A stretch of DNA of 64,000 bases. Source: Otatea glauca (taxonomy: Eukaryota > Streptophyta > Magnoliopsida > Poales > Poaceae). Both the position numbers and the translations under genes were made by a program. The stretch lies in assembly GCA_036346275.1 (NCBI GenBank), contig JAYEVK010000106.1, positions 1 through 64,000 on the forward strand. The letters run 5' to 3'. The notes below the pieces were generated by a model. The model saw only the letters and a list, made by a program, of their open reading frames with translations, was not told the DNA's origin and made no database searches. Below, piece by piece: positions 41,985 to 54,120 of this stretch (positions are counted from its first letter, which is position 1; every line of letters starts with the position of its first letter).

Positions 41985-44900
41985 ATGGAGAAGGCGATCG
42001 ATCGGCAGCGCGTCCTCCTCGCCCACCTCCTCCCCTCCCCGAACCAGCCTCATCCTCTCCTATCCGTGAGTTCTTGGTTTTTAACTTCCCCAATTGATTA
42101 TTATTACCTACCGATTTATCATCTTCCTGCCTGCGACTTTCTTTTCTTGGAGGTCTCATGTTCTGGTGTTGAGATTGACGAATTCACTGATTCGGTGTTG
42201 CTCAGGCCTCGGCGTGCGCGGCCGGGGACAGCGCCGCCTACCAGACGAGCTCCCCCTTCGGAGATGACGTCGTCGTCGTCGCGTAAGCCTTGTCGAACCC
42301 TTGCCCACCCATCGATTCATCCTTGTTATCTCTATGTGTATGCGCGCGCTAATGGCAAATAGTTGTAATTTATTTATTCTTTCTAATGAAGAAAGGAAAT
42401 TAGTTCTGGAGCTTCTTGCAGTTAAGAGACCCCAATTGTATCGAGTTCAGTTAGTCATGAAGGGAACTGATATTTTTCACAGCAGAACCTTGTATTCAAA
42501 CTACAACGAGCTAGCACGCTAAATCATGTTAATTAGTTTACAAGAAGAACAAAAGAACACTTATCCAAAAACACTGCAATTCGAGTCTACCACTTCACCA
42601 AGCTCACAATCACAACCAGTGTCCAGACTCCAGAGTGTGGTACAAGCTTAGAGATTCGAAGCTTTGTTGTTCTTTATGGGTGTACCAATACCATGCTATA
42701 GTACTTATAATATGGATATCGTTCTAATCACTTTCTTCTATGCCGTGTCACCTGCAGTGCCTACAGGACACCGATATGCAAGGCCAAGCGAGGAGGTTTC
42801 AAGGATACATACCCAGAGGACCTTCTTACAGTTGTTCTTAAGGTTTGGACTTGTCACATTGCCTCAAGTTACAATTCATCGGTTGTTCAAATCTAAAGGA
42901 CGTACGTTCTGAGTTTGTTTCTTTGCTCAATTTCCACCATATATAGGCTGTTCTGGACAACACTAGAATCAACCCAGCTGAAATTGGTGACATTGTAGTT
43001 GGGACGGTGTTAGGTCCAGGTTCTCAGCGTGCAAACGAATGCAGGATGGCGGCTTTCTATGCTGGATTTCCTGGTAAATCCAATGTTTGCAATCATGTCA
43101 CACTCATATGAAGAAAGAGGCTTCTTTCTTATGGCCACTGATTCTATTTCCTTGATTCCCTTTCCGCTGATGTAGAAACCGTTCCTGTTAGAACTGTGAA
43201 CCGGCAATGTTCATCTGGGTTACAGGCAGTAGCTGATGTTGCTGCCGCTATAAAGGCTGGTTTCTACGACATAGGTAATTGCAATTTGCTTGTGCTAATT
43301 TTGCTACATAGCTGCTTCATCCTGAGGTGCTGAATTGCAGTTTTTCGTCGAAAACAGGGATCGGTGCAGGTCTGGAATCCATGTCGTTAAATTCTATTGG
43401 TTGGGAAGGACAAGTAAACCCGAAAGTACGGATTTTTACAAGCACCCTGCATTTTGCTGTAAATACTCTGCTTGTGCCTTACTAACACATTCTTCTTTGC
43501 AGGTAAATGAATTCCAGAAAGCACAGGATTGTCTTCTGCCCATGGGAATAACATCTGAAAATGTTGCCCATCGATATGGTATAACCAGACAAGACCAAGA
43601 TCAGGCTGCTGTGAGTTGCTAACTTCCTCGGGCATCCATCGTGTTTTGCTTCCTTTCATTAAAAAGGTGATTAAAGTTTGCTTTTTTAACAGGCTGAGTC
43701 TCATAGGAGAGCTGCCGCAGCCACAGCTTCTGGAAATTTCAAGGACGAGATAGTTCCAGTGCCTACAAAGGTAAGAGGGATTGATGTTTGCCCCCTTTTT
43801 GCTCCGGGTTCATGTTATCTCGGAATTAGGAGAAGGCAAACCTATTTTCGGATCAGGCTGTATTTAACTGCCTCAACATTATTAGTTTTTTAATGTGCTC
43901 ATTGTCGGATCAGGACTAGTTATTTCAGTCCAATTAACTAGAAAAAGAACAGCATTCTAAAAAAAAAACTGAGTTTCTTATTAATAAGGAAGTATGTGAT
44001 ACGAGTATCTACTAATATTCTTTCATTCTGCAGATCATTGACCCCAAAACGGGAGAGGAAAAGAAAGTCGTGATATCAGTTGATGATGGAATTAGGCCAG
44101 GGACCACGGCATCTGGATTGGCGAAGCTTAAACCAGTTTTTCAGAACGATGGGACTACAACTGCAGGTATCGCAGAACTCTCAACCGTTTTTTTGTTGAT
44201 ACTGCTATTGGAACAGGAGGTTTGTTTGCCTGTAGCTGAAACATCATTCAAGAAATTTATTGAACCTATGTAGGCAATTCTAGTCAAGTGAGCGATGGTG
44301 CTGGAGCTGTTCTTCTCATGAGGAGAGCTGTAGCGATGAAGAAGGGGCTTCCTATATTTGGCGTTTTCAGGTGCTCCATTTGCCTTTCCTTATATACAGA
44401 GAGAACATTTTGGCTCAATTTTAACAATGAATGATATACGAGTTATAGCTATTTGTTGAGATCGGATCTGTTATTTTTTAGATATTTACTCTCGTTAATT
44501 TACTGATGGATCCACATGTTTCCTCCAAATTTCATTTAGGAGCTTTGCTGCTGTTGGAGTGGATCCAGCTGTTATGGGCGTTGGTCCTGCGGTAGCAATA
44601 CCTGCTGCAGTGATGTCTGCTGGCCTTCAGATTGAAGACATTGATCTCTTTGAATTGAACGAGGTCCAATTAGTTGATACAATATCAGATTTTTCTCTTA
44701 TCTATGCAACAATTGTTGACACCCAATCCATGTGTAGGCCTTCGCCTCTCAATTTGTTTATTGCTGCAACAAGCTGGGACTGGACCGGTCGAAAGTAAAT
44801 GTGAACGGAGGCGCAATCGCCCTGGGACATCCTCTTGGTGCAACAGGTAATTGAACATCTACCTGTATACAGGATTATCAGGTTGACCTTAGAATTTGAT

Positions 44901-45277
44901 GGTGTTACCACACCGTCTGAGCAAATCATGTAAACTGGTGAGCCTGTTGTTGTCCAGGTGCCCGGTGTGTCGCTACCCTTCTGAATGAAATGAAGCGCCG
45001 GGGTAGAGACTGCAGATTTGGTGTTGTGACCATGTGCATCGGTTAGTTAATTTCCTCTCTGAATTCTGATGCTCATACATGCACGCGTACAGGTGATGGG
45101 CAAAGAATGCATGAATGTAGATACCTGCTGCCTGTCGTTAACAATGTTGTATTGTGTCGGATTGCAGGATCTGGTATGGGTGCCGCAGCTGTTTTTGAGC
45201 GGGGAGACTCGGTGGACGAACTCTCCAATGTGCGCCACATGCACTCACAAAATTTTCTATCTAGGGATGCAAAGTAG
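41985..45277 (+). CDS. KAT: 3-ketoacyl-CoA thiolase, peroxisomal (KAT/PED1-type), 14 exons
   Basis: Exons: 41985-42065, 42206-42282, 42758-42842, 42947-43073, 43176-43274, 43358-43425, 43503-43610, 43693-43770, 44034-44166, 44274-44370, 44540-44663, 44738-44846, 44958-45041, 45168-45277. GT-AG junctions keep one frame of 459 codons, the usual length. Last step of fatty-acid beta-oxidation: thiolytic cleavage of 3-ketoacyl-CoA to acetyl-CoA, also used in jasmonate synthesis. Residues 7-15 RQRVLLAHL are an exact PTS2 peroxisome signal. Catalytic motifs: NRQCSSGLQ (nucleophilic Cys, exon 5), GGAIALGHPLGATGAR (His, exons 12/13) and CIGSGMGAA (second Cys, exons 13/14). Also NEAFASQF at the exon 11/12 junction. 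The ATG at 41985 directly follows the CT-rich leader. All key residues are present. Confidence 0.95.
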
Positions 45278-46395
45278 AATTGCAAAATCATTCGTATCTT
45301 CAATGCATCCAGGTGGTATCCTCGAGCAGTAAAACCAGTGCCACGGAAACCGTAATTTTCTCTGATAAAAGATGTACTAATATAAAGTTTCCATGTACTT
45401 CATACGAATAAAAGAGCATGCATGCACGATGTTCTGTTCTGATATATATGTATTCAACAACGCAACGAGCTCTGTTGCAAAAGTGAGAAAGAAAGCTTCT
45501 TCTTCTTCTTCTTCTTTTGCCTGAGCTGGAGCTCTTGTTAGCTTGTCTCTCTTGCATGATTCTGAGCAGACGAAGGAATGCGAATATGCAGTGCAGAGTG
45601 TCGTTTTCCATGTGGGTTCTGGTACTATATACTTCCTCCGTTACAAATATACGCCAATCTAGCTTTCAAATTTTATTCTAAATAGGAAAACAAATCATAT
45701 AACACCTCAAACCATAGTAAAAAGTTTATCCGTCACTCTGAACTATGAAATCAGATATTTGATCATTCGAACTTTGCAGTCCGATTCAAATAAGACGTTA
45801 ATCTGGCTTCCCATAATGGTATTGTCTTGTGTAGCGTGATGAGTGTGTTTTACCACGTAAGATAACACGCACGTGAGATTACAAGGATATCTCTTCCAAA
45901 TCAACATAGGGAGAAAGCTACAAGGTGATTGGTAGTTCGCGCGGGGGGAGCCCATGTGGGTCTCGCCTTTTAATGACCTAACTTAGTCAGTATGTTATGC
46001 TACATAGCAAAGCTACCCACTCATTGCGTTATATGGGCAATAGCACTATACAGAATCGGGTTAGGATGTTATTTTAACTAGATTGCAAAGTTTAGGAGTC
46101 AAATCTCTGGTTCCATAGTTTGGTATAAGTGCAAGAATCTAGAATGATATCAGTTCGAGAATGAAAGGAGTAATATAGTCATTTATAGACGTGTTTTGGT
46201 GAAAATTAAAAACCACTTCATACGTTCTTGAATACACGCCCTTGTAGCTCTTGAAATTTATTCCTAAATACATGCCATTTTACAATTTCGAGGTGATTTT
46301 TTACACGTTTTTCTTCTATGCCTCTCGTTTTAACTATTTTTAATATCATTTACTATCATAGACACTGGCAGAGCAAGGAAAATTTGGAAGCCTAA
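45278..46395. other. Thiolase 3' UTR and intergenic sequence
   Basis: A CTTCTT trinucleotide run at about 45496-45515 and a MITE-end-like CTTCCTCCGTTACAAATATACG near 45629 are visible. No second inverted end located. No gene seen. Confidence 0.4.
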
Positions 46396-46560
46396 GGAAG
46401 CTCGTAGAGGATGTCGACAAATTCCTTGCCGGACTCGTCCATCGTCGCGCGCCACTTCGGGGCCTCCAACGGCACATCACCGTGGATGCGGCGGTAGCTG
46501 TTCGAGGTTGACGACGACGATGACGCAGCGGGGGACGCCGCGAGCGGAGGGGCAGGGAGA
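46396..46560 (-). pseudogene. Naphthoate synthase (MenB/NS) first-exon fragment
   Basis: Minus strand reads an Ala/Ser/Pro-rich leader, then NSYRRIHGDVPLEAPKWRAT and MDESGKEFVDILYE before LP-stop. This matches the segment just before the crotonase fold of plant 1,4-dihydroxy-2-naphthoyl-CoA synthase (phylloquinone synthesis, peroxisomal). The next family residues should begin with KA-x-GEGIAKITINRPE and are missing, as is the N-terminal PTS2. Identification is from memory of one conserved stretch of about 37 residues. Confidence 0.6.
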
Positions 46561-46627
46561 GGAAACTTTAAGCTGAAGACATCGTCAAATGCATTTGCAG
46601 TTCTTGTAGTATTTTAATATTTGCGGC

Positions 46628-46658
46628 TAGCCGGTTCCTCGATGACGAGCTGGACGAA
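46628..46658 (+). pseudogene. Unidentified coding fragment, left half
   Basis: Reads ASRFLDDELDD up to the solo LTR at 46659. Removing the LTR and one copy of the 5-bp duplication joins it in frame to the right half at 49122 (LYSSGLVDDRGLCKL...). I do not recognise the family. Confidence 0.5.
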
Positions 46659-49121
46659 TGTAACATTTCATTTTTGAGCCTTTTCAAAATTTTGGTGAAT
46701 TTAAAAATTGCTATTAGTGCAAGCAAATTATTTGAATCAAAAGTATAAGTCTAAGTGAGTTCAAAATAATTTTATTTGGTTCCAAATATTTCAAAGTATT
46801 TTTGAGAATTTTTTCAGGATTTTTAGAATATTTTTACTATTTTTACCAAAGTCGGTTTACTCTCAGCTCAAATAATTCGAAAAAAAATACATGACAGTGG
46901 GACCGGATCCCACCTGTCATGCTTCAGACGCTCCTCTCTCTGTCCTCCGTGAAACCGAATTTTTGAGCTTCAAATCTCAGTGATTCCCGCATCCAACTCT
47001 TTCCAAAAATTTGAGCAAATCAATCCCCATCGCATCCTCAATCTTCCATAGCTTTTTTCTCCGTCAAATCCCCCTCATTTTGCCTAAAATTTCGCGAAAA
47101 CTTCCTTTTTCAGCCGCCCCCATTCTCGCCACGATTGCGCCCTCCCCGGTCCTCCTCTCGCCCTATATAAGAGAGCACCGGGTGCCTATCCCCGTTTCCA
47201 ACCCATTTTACCTCTCCCGAGTTATCTCGTCCTCGTTTCGTCGGATTTTGCAAGATAATGAACCAGTCCCCACAGCCCTTTTTCTGGCCATCCGTCACCA
47301 CCCGGCCGCTCCTTCCCTGCCGCCACACGCACCGTCGAGCTCGCCGCACCGGCGCCAACCCCCCACCGCCGGCCGGCCGGCCCGTGGCCCTCCCCACCCT
47401 TGTGCCATGGGTACTCTCATTTTTTCGGGGGAACCGTAGCTGATGCTACAGTAACTTAGCTACCGTACAGTTCCTCCTTTTTCTTTATTTAACTCTTTCA
47501 GGAGCTGTTTTTCGCGCTCCATTTTTCTTTCTAAAATCAAAATCTATCTTTTAGTACCATTCTTTTCAATTTTTGAATTTTATTTAAATTTATTTTATTT
47601 ATTTGCTCTCGTTACGCGTGTAGACGACGCAGTCGAAAATCAAGCTAATCAGCAGTCATAGGAAGAACCAGCAGAAGGCAAGTCTTCCTTAAACATGTTG
47701 AACCCAAATTTATGAAATGCTTATGTTGTTTTAAATTATGCATGCTTACTTTATACAAGTTATTTTAAATATAGTTTTAGGGTATAGTTAAATACCAGAA
47801 TTTGTTATACCCTTATTGGTATTGATCATGTCGAACATTTGTCACCCCTAGATAATATAGCTATTTTATTTGGTGATAACCAGTAGAGTAGCATGAGATG
47901 GTAGAATTGCTTAGTCCAGTTTAAACGTTTCGGTATTATGCTATTATGGAAATCATCTCAAATATTGTTTAAACTTATTTGTGAAGTTACGGCAATCGGT
48001 GTTGCTGCTGTTATTTAAATGAAATAAAGAGGAAAAATAGTTTAGACCAGGACGGATGGATGTTTGGCGGGTGCAGAAGCACGAGACCTTGGAATGTGAA
48101 TGTTCTATCCTAGTCAATTAAGGACTGAAGCGTGTGCTATCATGCACCGAGCATTACCGTATAACCACAAGCCTACATGGGTATGACCTAACTAAATAAT
48201 TTGTATGTCTCGTTATTAACTTCGCCAATTGTTGGGTGCCAGATGATGGCAGGCGCAAGAGGGGGCTTTCGACTGAACAGCTATAATCCATCGGCGGTGA
48301 AACCTTAGTGGGCGAGGTTAATAGTAGGGTTTTGTAAAGACCTTGGTATGATCTATCTGTCGATACACTAAAGGAAGTGTGTTAATTGCATGGCAACAAG
48401 AGATGATCATGTCTTGTGGGTAAAGTTATACACACTCTGCAGAGTTAAAACTAGTTAAGTAACTGTGTCCACAGTCAAGGACAGACGAGGTACGTTTGCA
48501 CATTGTAGATTTTATGGTTTTGTTTTAAATGAAAAATGATGGTTTGGGAATCCGTAAGCAGATAGAACTTTCAGGTTATGGTTTGGCAGATGGAGTCAGT
48601 CATGTAGATAGAACATGCTTTAATTGTCATATTAAATTCAATTACTATTCTATTACATTTTGGTCAAATGATACTTTATAATATTACTATTGGTATTTAA
48701 ATTTAAACTTTATTTTATGCTAAAAGAGCCATATTAAGCCTTCAATTGTTCACCCTTGTAACATCCTAACTTTCCACACAAGAGTGCACAGAAGGTGAAG
48801 ATGACTACAAGTACTATGCTTGTGGTTATGATGAAGGCGATCTGGATTACTAGAACGTGAATCCCAATCGATTGCCTGTTGGGCAAATGGATGGGTTTAT
48901 CCTTCTGCTGTTATATCGTTTCCGCTGCTTCTTATTGAACTCAAGCCATGAAGCTATTTATTTGTAATAATTGGCCATAAGGCTAATTTTTTGTTTGCTT
49001 AATTAATAATATTTGACTCGTGATATGGATATATTTTCAGCATTGTTTTCACTATGTGCTAGCTTTTCCTAGACTAGCACAGATTATATATAGAGGGCTC
49101 GAATTTGGAAATCCGATCCCG
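46659..49121 (+). mobile_element. Solo LTR (gypsy-type), 2463 bp
   Basis: Begins TGTAACATTTCA and ends ATCCCGACA, i.e. TG...CA. Flanks are ACGAA (46654-46658) and ACGAC (49122-49126), a 5-bp target duplication with one mismatch. A TATA box CTATATAA lies at 47163-47170. No pol sequence is present inside. Near the end, TGACTACAAGTACTATGCTTG and GATTACTAG resemble the degenerate 3' coding-like text seen in a common rice LTR family (from memory). Excising it restores an open frame through the flanking coding fragment, which independently supports both borders. Confidence 0.7.
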
Positions 49122-49324
49122 ACAACGACTTGTACTCCAGCGGCTTGGTCGACGACCGCGGGCTCTGCAAGCTTCCGGACGTGTCCGAGTTCTTACTGAT
49201 GACCACGTTGGGCAGCCTCCTGACCCACAGATTGGCGAAGATCCTCCGCGATCGCAACAACAGCGATAGCCTGCTGCTCTGGTTCACGATGTTGCTCCTC
49301 GCCAGTCGCCGGCCGTTATCCTAG
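49122..49324 (+). pseudogene. Unidentified coding fragment, right half
   Basis: Frame LYSSGLVDDRGLCKLPDVSE continues FLLMTTLGSLL, HRLAKILRDRNNSDSLLLWF and ends ASRRPLS-stop at 49322-49324. Composition and lack of internal stops over about 67 codons, together with in-frame fusion to the left half across the LTR, suggest a real exon remnant. Family not recognised; no claim of function. Confidence 0.5.
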
Positions 49325-49739
49325 GCAGGAGGTGGGCCGTGACGTGTCAAGCTAATCTAGTTGTCTTCGTGTTTCGGTAGGAGTCAGGCAAAATTACATT
49401 TTGCAGTTTGAAGTCTGTTGTTCTGTGTTCGAGTCGTTGTTTAAGTTTAGGTAGTTTCAGAAGTCTCATAAAAGTCTGTTGCTGCAAGTCTTGGTTTCGG
49501 ACGAGTATTAGTGTTCTACGCGTACACAACTAGCTAGTTAGTCTTCGATTCGAACTCAATGTAACTAGTTTTTAGTCGGTTTTCTGGTGATCAGGATTAA
49601 ATACTCAGCTTTCAATTGAGATCGAACCAGCCACAGTTCTCACGGAAAAAATCTTGTGAATTTTGCTTTAGCATGGCTAGGGATAGGTATTCTCAAATGT
49701 GCATCTTTTGCAAACCGATATACTAATACTGTATTTGCG

Positions 49740-50225
49740 CACAATCCCTAGCGCCCCGTTGTAAGTAAAATTAGGTAAGCAACCACGGCGTGCCACGCCA
49801 CGGCCGACGCTACCCACGCGAGTAAATCGAGAAAACGCGCGATCGCCGCTCCCTACGCGAGCAAATCGAGGAGACACGTGAAACAGTTGGAAGGATACAA
49901 ACGTAATCGCGTTTTTTTCGAATTTATTTGGCGGAACGGTTGAAAGGATATAAATATATCTGATCTACCGTGGCGTGGCACGCCGCGACCACCACTTCAC
50001 ACGTAAAAAATGGAAAAAATGATCTAAACATTTTTTTTACGAAAAAGGGTATAAAAAGGATCTAAACGCTATTTTTTCGGATAAGGACAAAATAGGATCT
50101 AAACTTAACGCTTAAAAAGTCATAAAGGACATAAACATAATATAATCTTTTTTCTACCGGAATAGGACTTAAATGTAATTTTTTCGGAAAAAACCCAAAT
50201 GCAAAAAAAATTTAACGGTTCGTCT
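49740..50225. repeat. Dispersed repeat, copy 1 (GACCTAAACGTAA family)
   Basis: Contains CACGCGAGTAAATCGAGAAA + ACGCGCGAT and a run of imperfect AAAGG(A/G)T(C/A)TAAACG-type units alternating with TTTTTTCGGA. The same text recurs at 52840-53790. Start near CGTGCCACGCCACGGCC. No coding sequence; type of element unknown. Confidence 0.65.
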
Positions 50226-51950
50226 CAGCCGCGAGTCGAGCCGGAGCAAAACCGGATCAAATCAATCTGGAGACCAGGATTCCACTAAATATAGTAGAGA
50301 TAGGATTCTGCTATATAATATACAGAAAAGAGGTGCACTACATGCCTCGAAAAACGAAAAACAACATTGTTCCGATACGTGTGCTATATTATAAGATTGT
50401 GTGCAGTTCTAAAGACTGCACACGACACGTTTTGTTTTGAAGCTTCAAGATAACGTTGGGCATCAAACTTCCTGGGTGTGAAATACCAACATAACGCGAG
50501 TGAGCCAGTTAACACAGGCAGTCGCTCGCTCTGTTCGGGAGCTAGCTTCGTTATTGGCAATAGTAAGACACACCATCTATAAATACGATGAAGATAAATA
50601 ATATAGTTTTATGTATATTTACATTAGTAAAAGTGTAAAAATTTAGAATAAAGACGCGAGAACAGAGGAAGTAGCTACAAAAAGAGGAGTAGGTCACCGC
50701 CGGTCAAAAAGGAGGAGACACAATCATACGATACGATGCATGGGGACATTTTTTAGTTGATCGTCAATTCCTGAGGATGTATAGTCCATGCATGATGCTA
50801 ACAGAGTTCATCGTTTTTTTCTCCGTAAATTTGCTCTCTTTCGGTTGTAATTATAAAAATACCTTATTTCCGACAACACTAGAAGATGATACATGTTACC
50901 TTCTGCGAAACTCAGGGAGAGCGGTAGCGATTTCTCCGTAGAGGGCCGTGAAAGATATGTTATCTTTCGATGCTTCTACGGTAAAAAAAAAAAGATTATT
51001 TTTATAATTAAATTTGCTAAATTTGAAAAAAATATACGCACGGCACGACGCTGTAAAAGCTATGATTTCGCGCTGAGATTGACTGACATTATGCCATACT
51101 ATAAAACACCCAGTCTAGTGTAGTGTACTAGGCGCGTATCTTGGGGTCCATCATTGCGAATCACCTAGGCAGCCTTGTCCCATGTTGGCGTTGGTTGATG
51201 GGCCTGCTCCCTGCCCGCGAGACAACCGAGATAGGGGGGCGGAGAGGGGACACTTGGCCCGCTGCGCAGTGCTTGCTGGCCGCATGCATATTGCATCAAC
51301 ACATGGACGGGCGACTTTATTCTTCCCTTATCGACTTTTCAAACTTCTTATCTCGTTTTTTTAAATCTAAACTCTTTTTTTATTGCAATTGCAAATCAAA
51401 TCCTTTTCAACGTGCTCCGTGCTCCCCTACCATGAGAGGCGGTCTCCCTCGCTCGTTGGACACTGCAAGCGGCCTCCCACCCCGGCATGATGGAGGGGGC
51501 TAGATTTACAATTTTGCTCGGAAAGGAGCTAGATTTGAACGAAAAAATTAGGTAAAAGGGCTAGAAAAGTCATCACTTCGCCCATGAAAACCGACCCCTT
51601 TCATCATATATGAACATATAACCAATAATAAAGGATCATATACAGCCACCCTTCGGCTAAAAAGACAGACTCAGAGACACCTAAACCCCCTTCCGCACAA
51701 CATTTGGCAGCCTCTTTAGCCTACCAAAGGGATTCCTAAACCCTAAAATCCTAATGGAAGCCACCCTAGGAGGGCCGAATGGGGAAGGCCTTAGGGAACC
51801 CAGGAAAAATGACGTGGTGGATAGCATGTTACGGTCCACCGTACGTCAAGGCTACCACGGGGGTCGAAGAAAAGCTGCAGAGTCTCTATAATCTTAGAGC
51901 CCTTTTAAAGACATTGTTGTAATTCTACATCCCGTACGCTGCAAGCGCTA
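50226..51950. other. Intergenic, no gene recognised
   Basis: AT-rich with small open frames only. 51180-51500 is more GC-rich and has overlapping short frames on the plus strand without a known domain. Poly-A/T runs at 50983-50995 and 51358-51380. Confidence 0.4.
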
Positions 51951-51953
51951 TAA

Positions 51954-52187
51954 GGGTGTGTTTGGTTGTGTTGTACGAAGTGAAATATGTATGAGATGGT
52001 TCAAGAAAAACGTCATCCATATGTTTGGTTGTTTGAATGGAACCGTCCCGTCCTGGATGGTGGGATACAAATTTGAGGAATATTCTCTATAGATGCTGAA
52101 CCATTTCATTCATTCAAAACAATGTAACTAAATGGTACAGAACCATCCCATCCCATTTAACCTCATCCCACCAACCAAACACACCCT
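51954..52187. mobile_element. Harbinger/Tourist-like MITE, 234 bp
   Basis: Inverted ends GGGTGTGTTTGGTTG and CAACCAAACACACCC. Flanks TAA (51951-51953) and TGA (52188-52190), consistent with a mutated 3-bp TWA duplication. Interior contains CCATCCCATCCCA repeats; no coding capacity. Confidence 0.75.
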
Positions 52188-52839
52188 GAATAACTCTCCT
52201 TGTGCAATAGTGAAGGAGCGGACTGAAGAAATAAAAAATCAAAAACTTTTCCCACTACACCCTCATTAGCGCTCACTACCTCTAGGGTCCTCGTCGTGAT
52301 AGTTTTAGTTTCCCTCATCACATATGGTAGCATCTGAGGCCCTACTTCTTGAACTGTGAAACAATTAGGTTTCCATGTGAATCTAAAAAAGTTGTGCCAT
52401 CCATTGGACACAGGTGCTATTAGTAAACCTAAACTACCCGGCCTAGTCCTGTGCGACTAAAAATACTACTAGATATGAAAGGGATCCCCATCCTCCTTCA
52501 AACTCGACAAGTCAGAGAGACTTTGATCTGCGCGCTGGAAGACTAGCGGCCTAGCGCATTCGGTGCATACACATGGTGCAAATTGATGGTGCTCAAGGCA
52601 GAGGCAGACGAGTACTCCACTAATTGTGTGTCAGCGTGTACGTGCGTTGCGTTCGTGTGGGTCGAGACTCGAGACTTGTCGAGTAAGAGAGAGGGAATTG
52701 GTGGGGACAGGGAAGGAGAGTGAAGCGGGCCTGTCGTGTCGAGGGCATGGGGTCAACAGTCGGCGCGCCTTGTCGGCTTGTCCACTGTCCTCCCATCCCA
52801 TGTGTCTCCCTCCCCCCTCTTGCTAATTCAACTGGTAGT
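52188..52839. other. Intergenic, no gene recognised
   Basis: Mixed composition. Short plus-strand frames at 52626-52826 show no recognised domain. Nothing else stands out. Confidence 0.35.
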
Positions 52840-53790
52840 ATAGCGCCGCGTAAATCTCATTCCGAAGTTTTTTTGGTTATAAAAATTGTAGAAAGATCTA
52901 AATATAATTTTAAATGTCTCTGGTTTAAAGAATCGCCGCCCGGGAAGATCTAAACGTAATTTAAATCTTTCGAGTTTAAAGAACCAGCGCTGGCATCGAT
53001 TTTGCGGAACCACGGGATTCTTTCGCAAAATAACTGGACCTAAAATTAATTTAAAATCTTTCGAGTTTAAAGAACCGACGCCCGAGTTGAATCTGCGGAA
53101 TTATGGGGTCCTTTTTGCAAAATAACCGGTGAAAGGACCTGTTGGCGATTTCGGATTTTCTAGGGTCTGTTTTGCAAAATAACGGGTGGAAGGACTTATT
53201 CGCGATTTTGAATTTACTGGAGGGCTTTTTCGCAAAAAATCGTACATTGTGGCCTAGATGAGCTCCATTCCTTCCAAGCTTAATAGATAACTAGAAACTT
53301 ATACGCAGCGTGTCACGTCGCTGGCGCCGCTCTCCACGCGAGCAAATCGAGAAAACGCGCGATTGACGCTTCATACACGAGTAAATCGAGAAAACGCGCG
53401 AAAAGGACCTAAAAAGAATTTTGTGTTTTCCGCAAAAGGGCTTTAACGTAATGCTAAAAAAAGCAAAAAGGACCTAAACGCAATGTATATTTTTTTTTCC
53501 AAAAAAAGACCTGAACGTATTTTTCTTTCCCGAAAAGGACCTAATCGTAATTCCGTTTTTCGGTAAAAGGACCCGAGCGCAATGCTTAAAAACGTATAAA
53601 GGACCTAGACGTAATATATATTCTTTTTTCGAAAAAAAGAACTAACCGTAATTTTTTTCCCAGAAAAAGACCTAGTCGTAATTTTTTTTTAGGAAAAGGA
53701 CCTAGTCGTAATTTTTTTGGCCGCCTCGGCTCACGCCTCGAGCCAAGTCGGCTTGCTCCTGACTCAAAGCAAGAGGAGGCAGGAATTCTT
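52840..53790. repeat. Dispersed repeat, copy 2 (GACCTAAACGTAA family), longer
   Basis: Contains AATCTTTCGAGTTTAAAGAA units (near 52965 and 53055), then CCACGCGAGCAAATCGAGAA + AACGCGCGA at about 53333-53400, then at least six imperfect units of AAAAGGACCTA(A)(A/T)CGTAAT spaced 30-45 bp with T-runs. Shared with 49740-50225. Internal degenerate tandem organisation is clear; the element class is not. Confidence 0.7.
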
Positions 53791-53886
53791 CAAGCTTTAG
53801 TAGAGGGGATGATATTATTCAATTGCCTTTTCTTTCTCAGGCGGAGTAAGTGAATTCAGTATTTCTAAAATTTAGAAGGTGCTTTA

Positions 53887-54117
53887 GGGCCTGTTTGTTT
53901 CAGCTTTGGATTCTCTAAAAGCTGATTCTGGATTGTGGTTTTTGAAAAGCTGATTCTCCAAAAGTTAGAATCCAAAAGCACATATGAAGTGGATTATGGA
54001 TTCTAGTGTATATGAGTGGGGTGGATTGTCAGAATCGGATTCTAGAATCAGACTGTTTGTTTCTGATTCTGCTTTTGGGACTAGAATCCAGAATCAAAAG
54101 TTAAAACAAACATGCCC
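53887..54117. mobile_element. Tourist-like MITE, 231 bp
   Basis: Ends GGGCCTGTTTGTTTC and AAACAAACATGCCC, flanked by TTA on both sides (53884-53886, 54118-54120), the Harbinger target duplication. Interior has repeated GATTCTGGATT/AGAATCCAGAATC inverted motifs. Confidence 0.85.
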
Positions 54118-54120
54118 TTA

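Noticed and set aside
44559..44798. Thiolase frame continuing past exon 11 without splicing
   Set aside because: The read-through sequence leaves the thiolase family after FELNE; the GT at 44664 and AG at 44737 restore AFASQF exactly.
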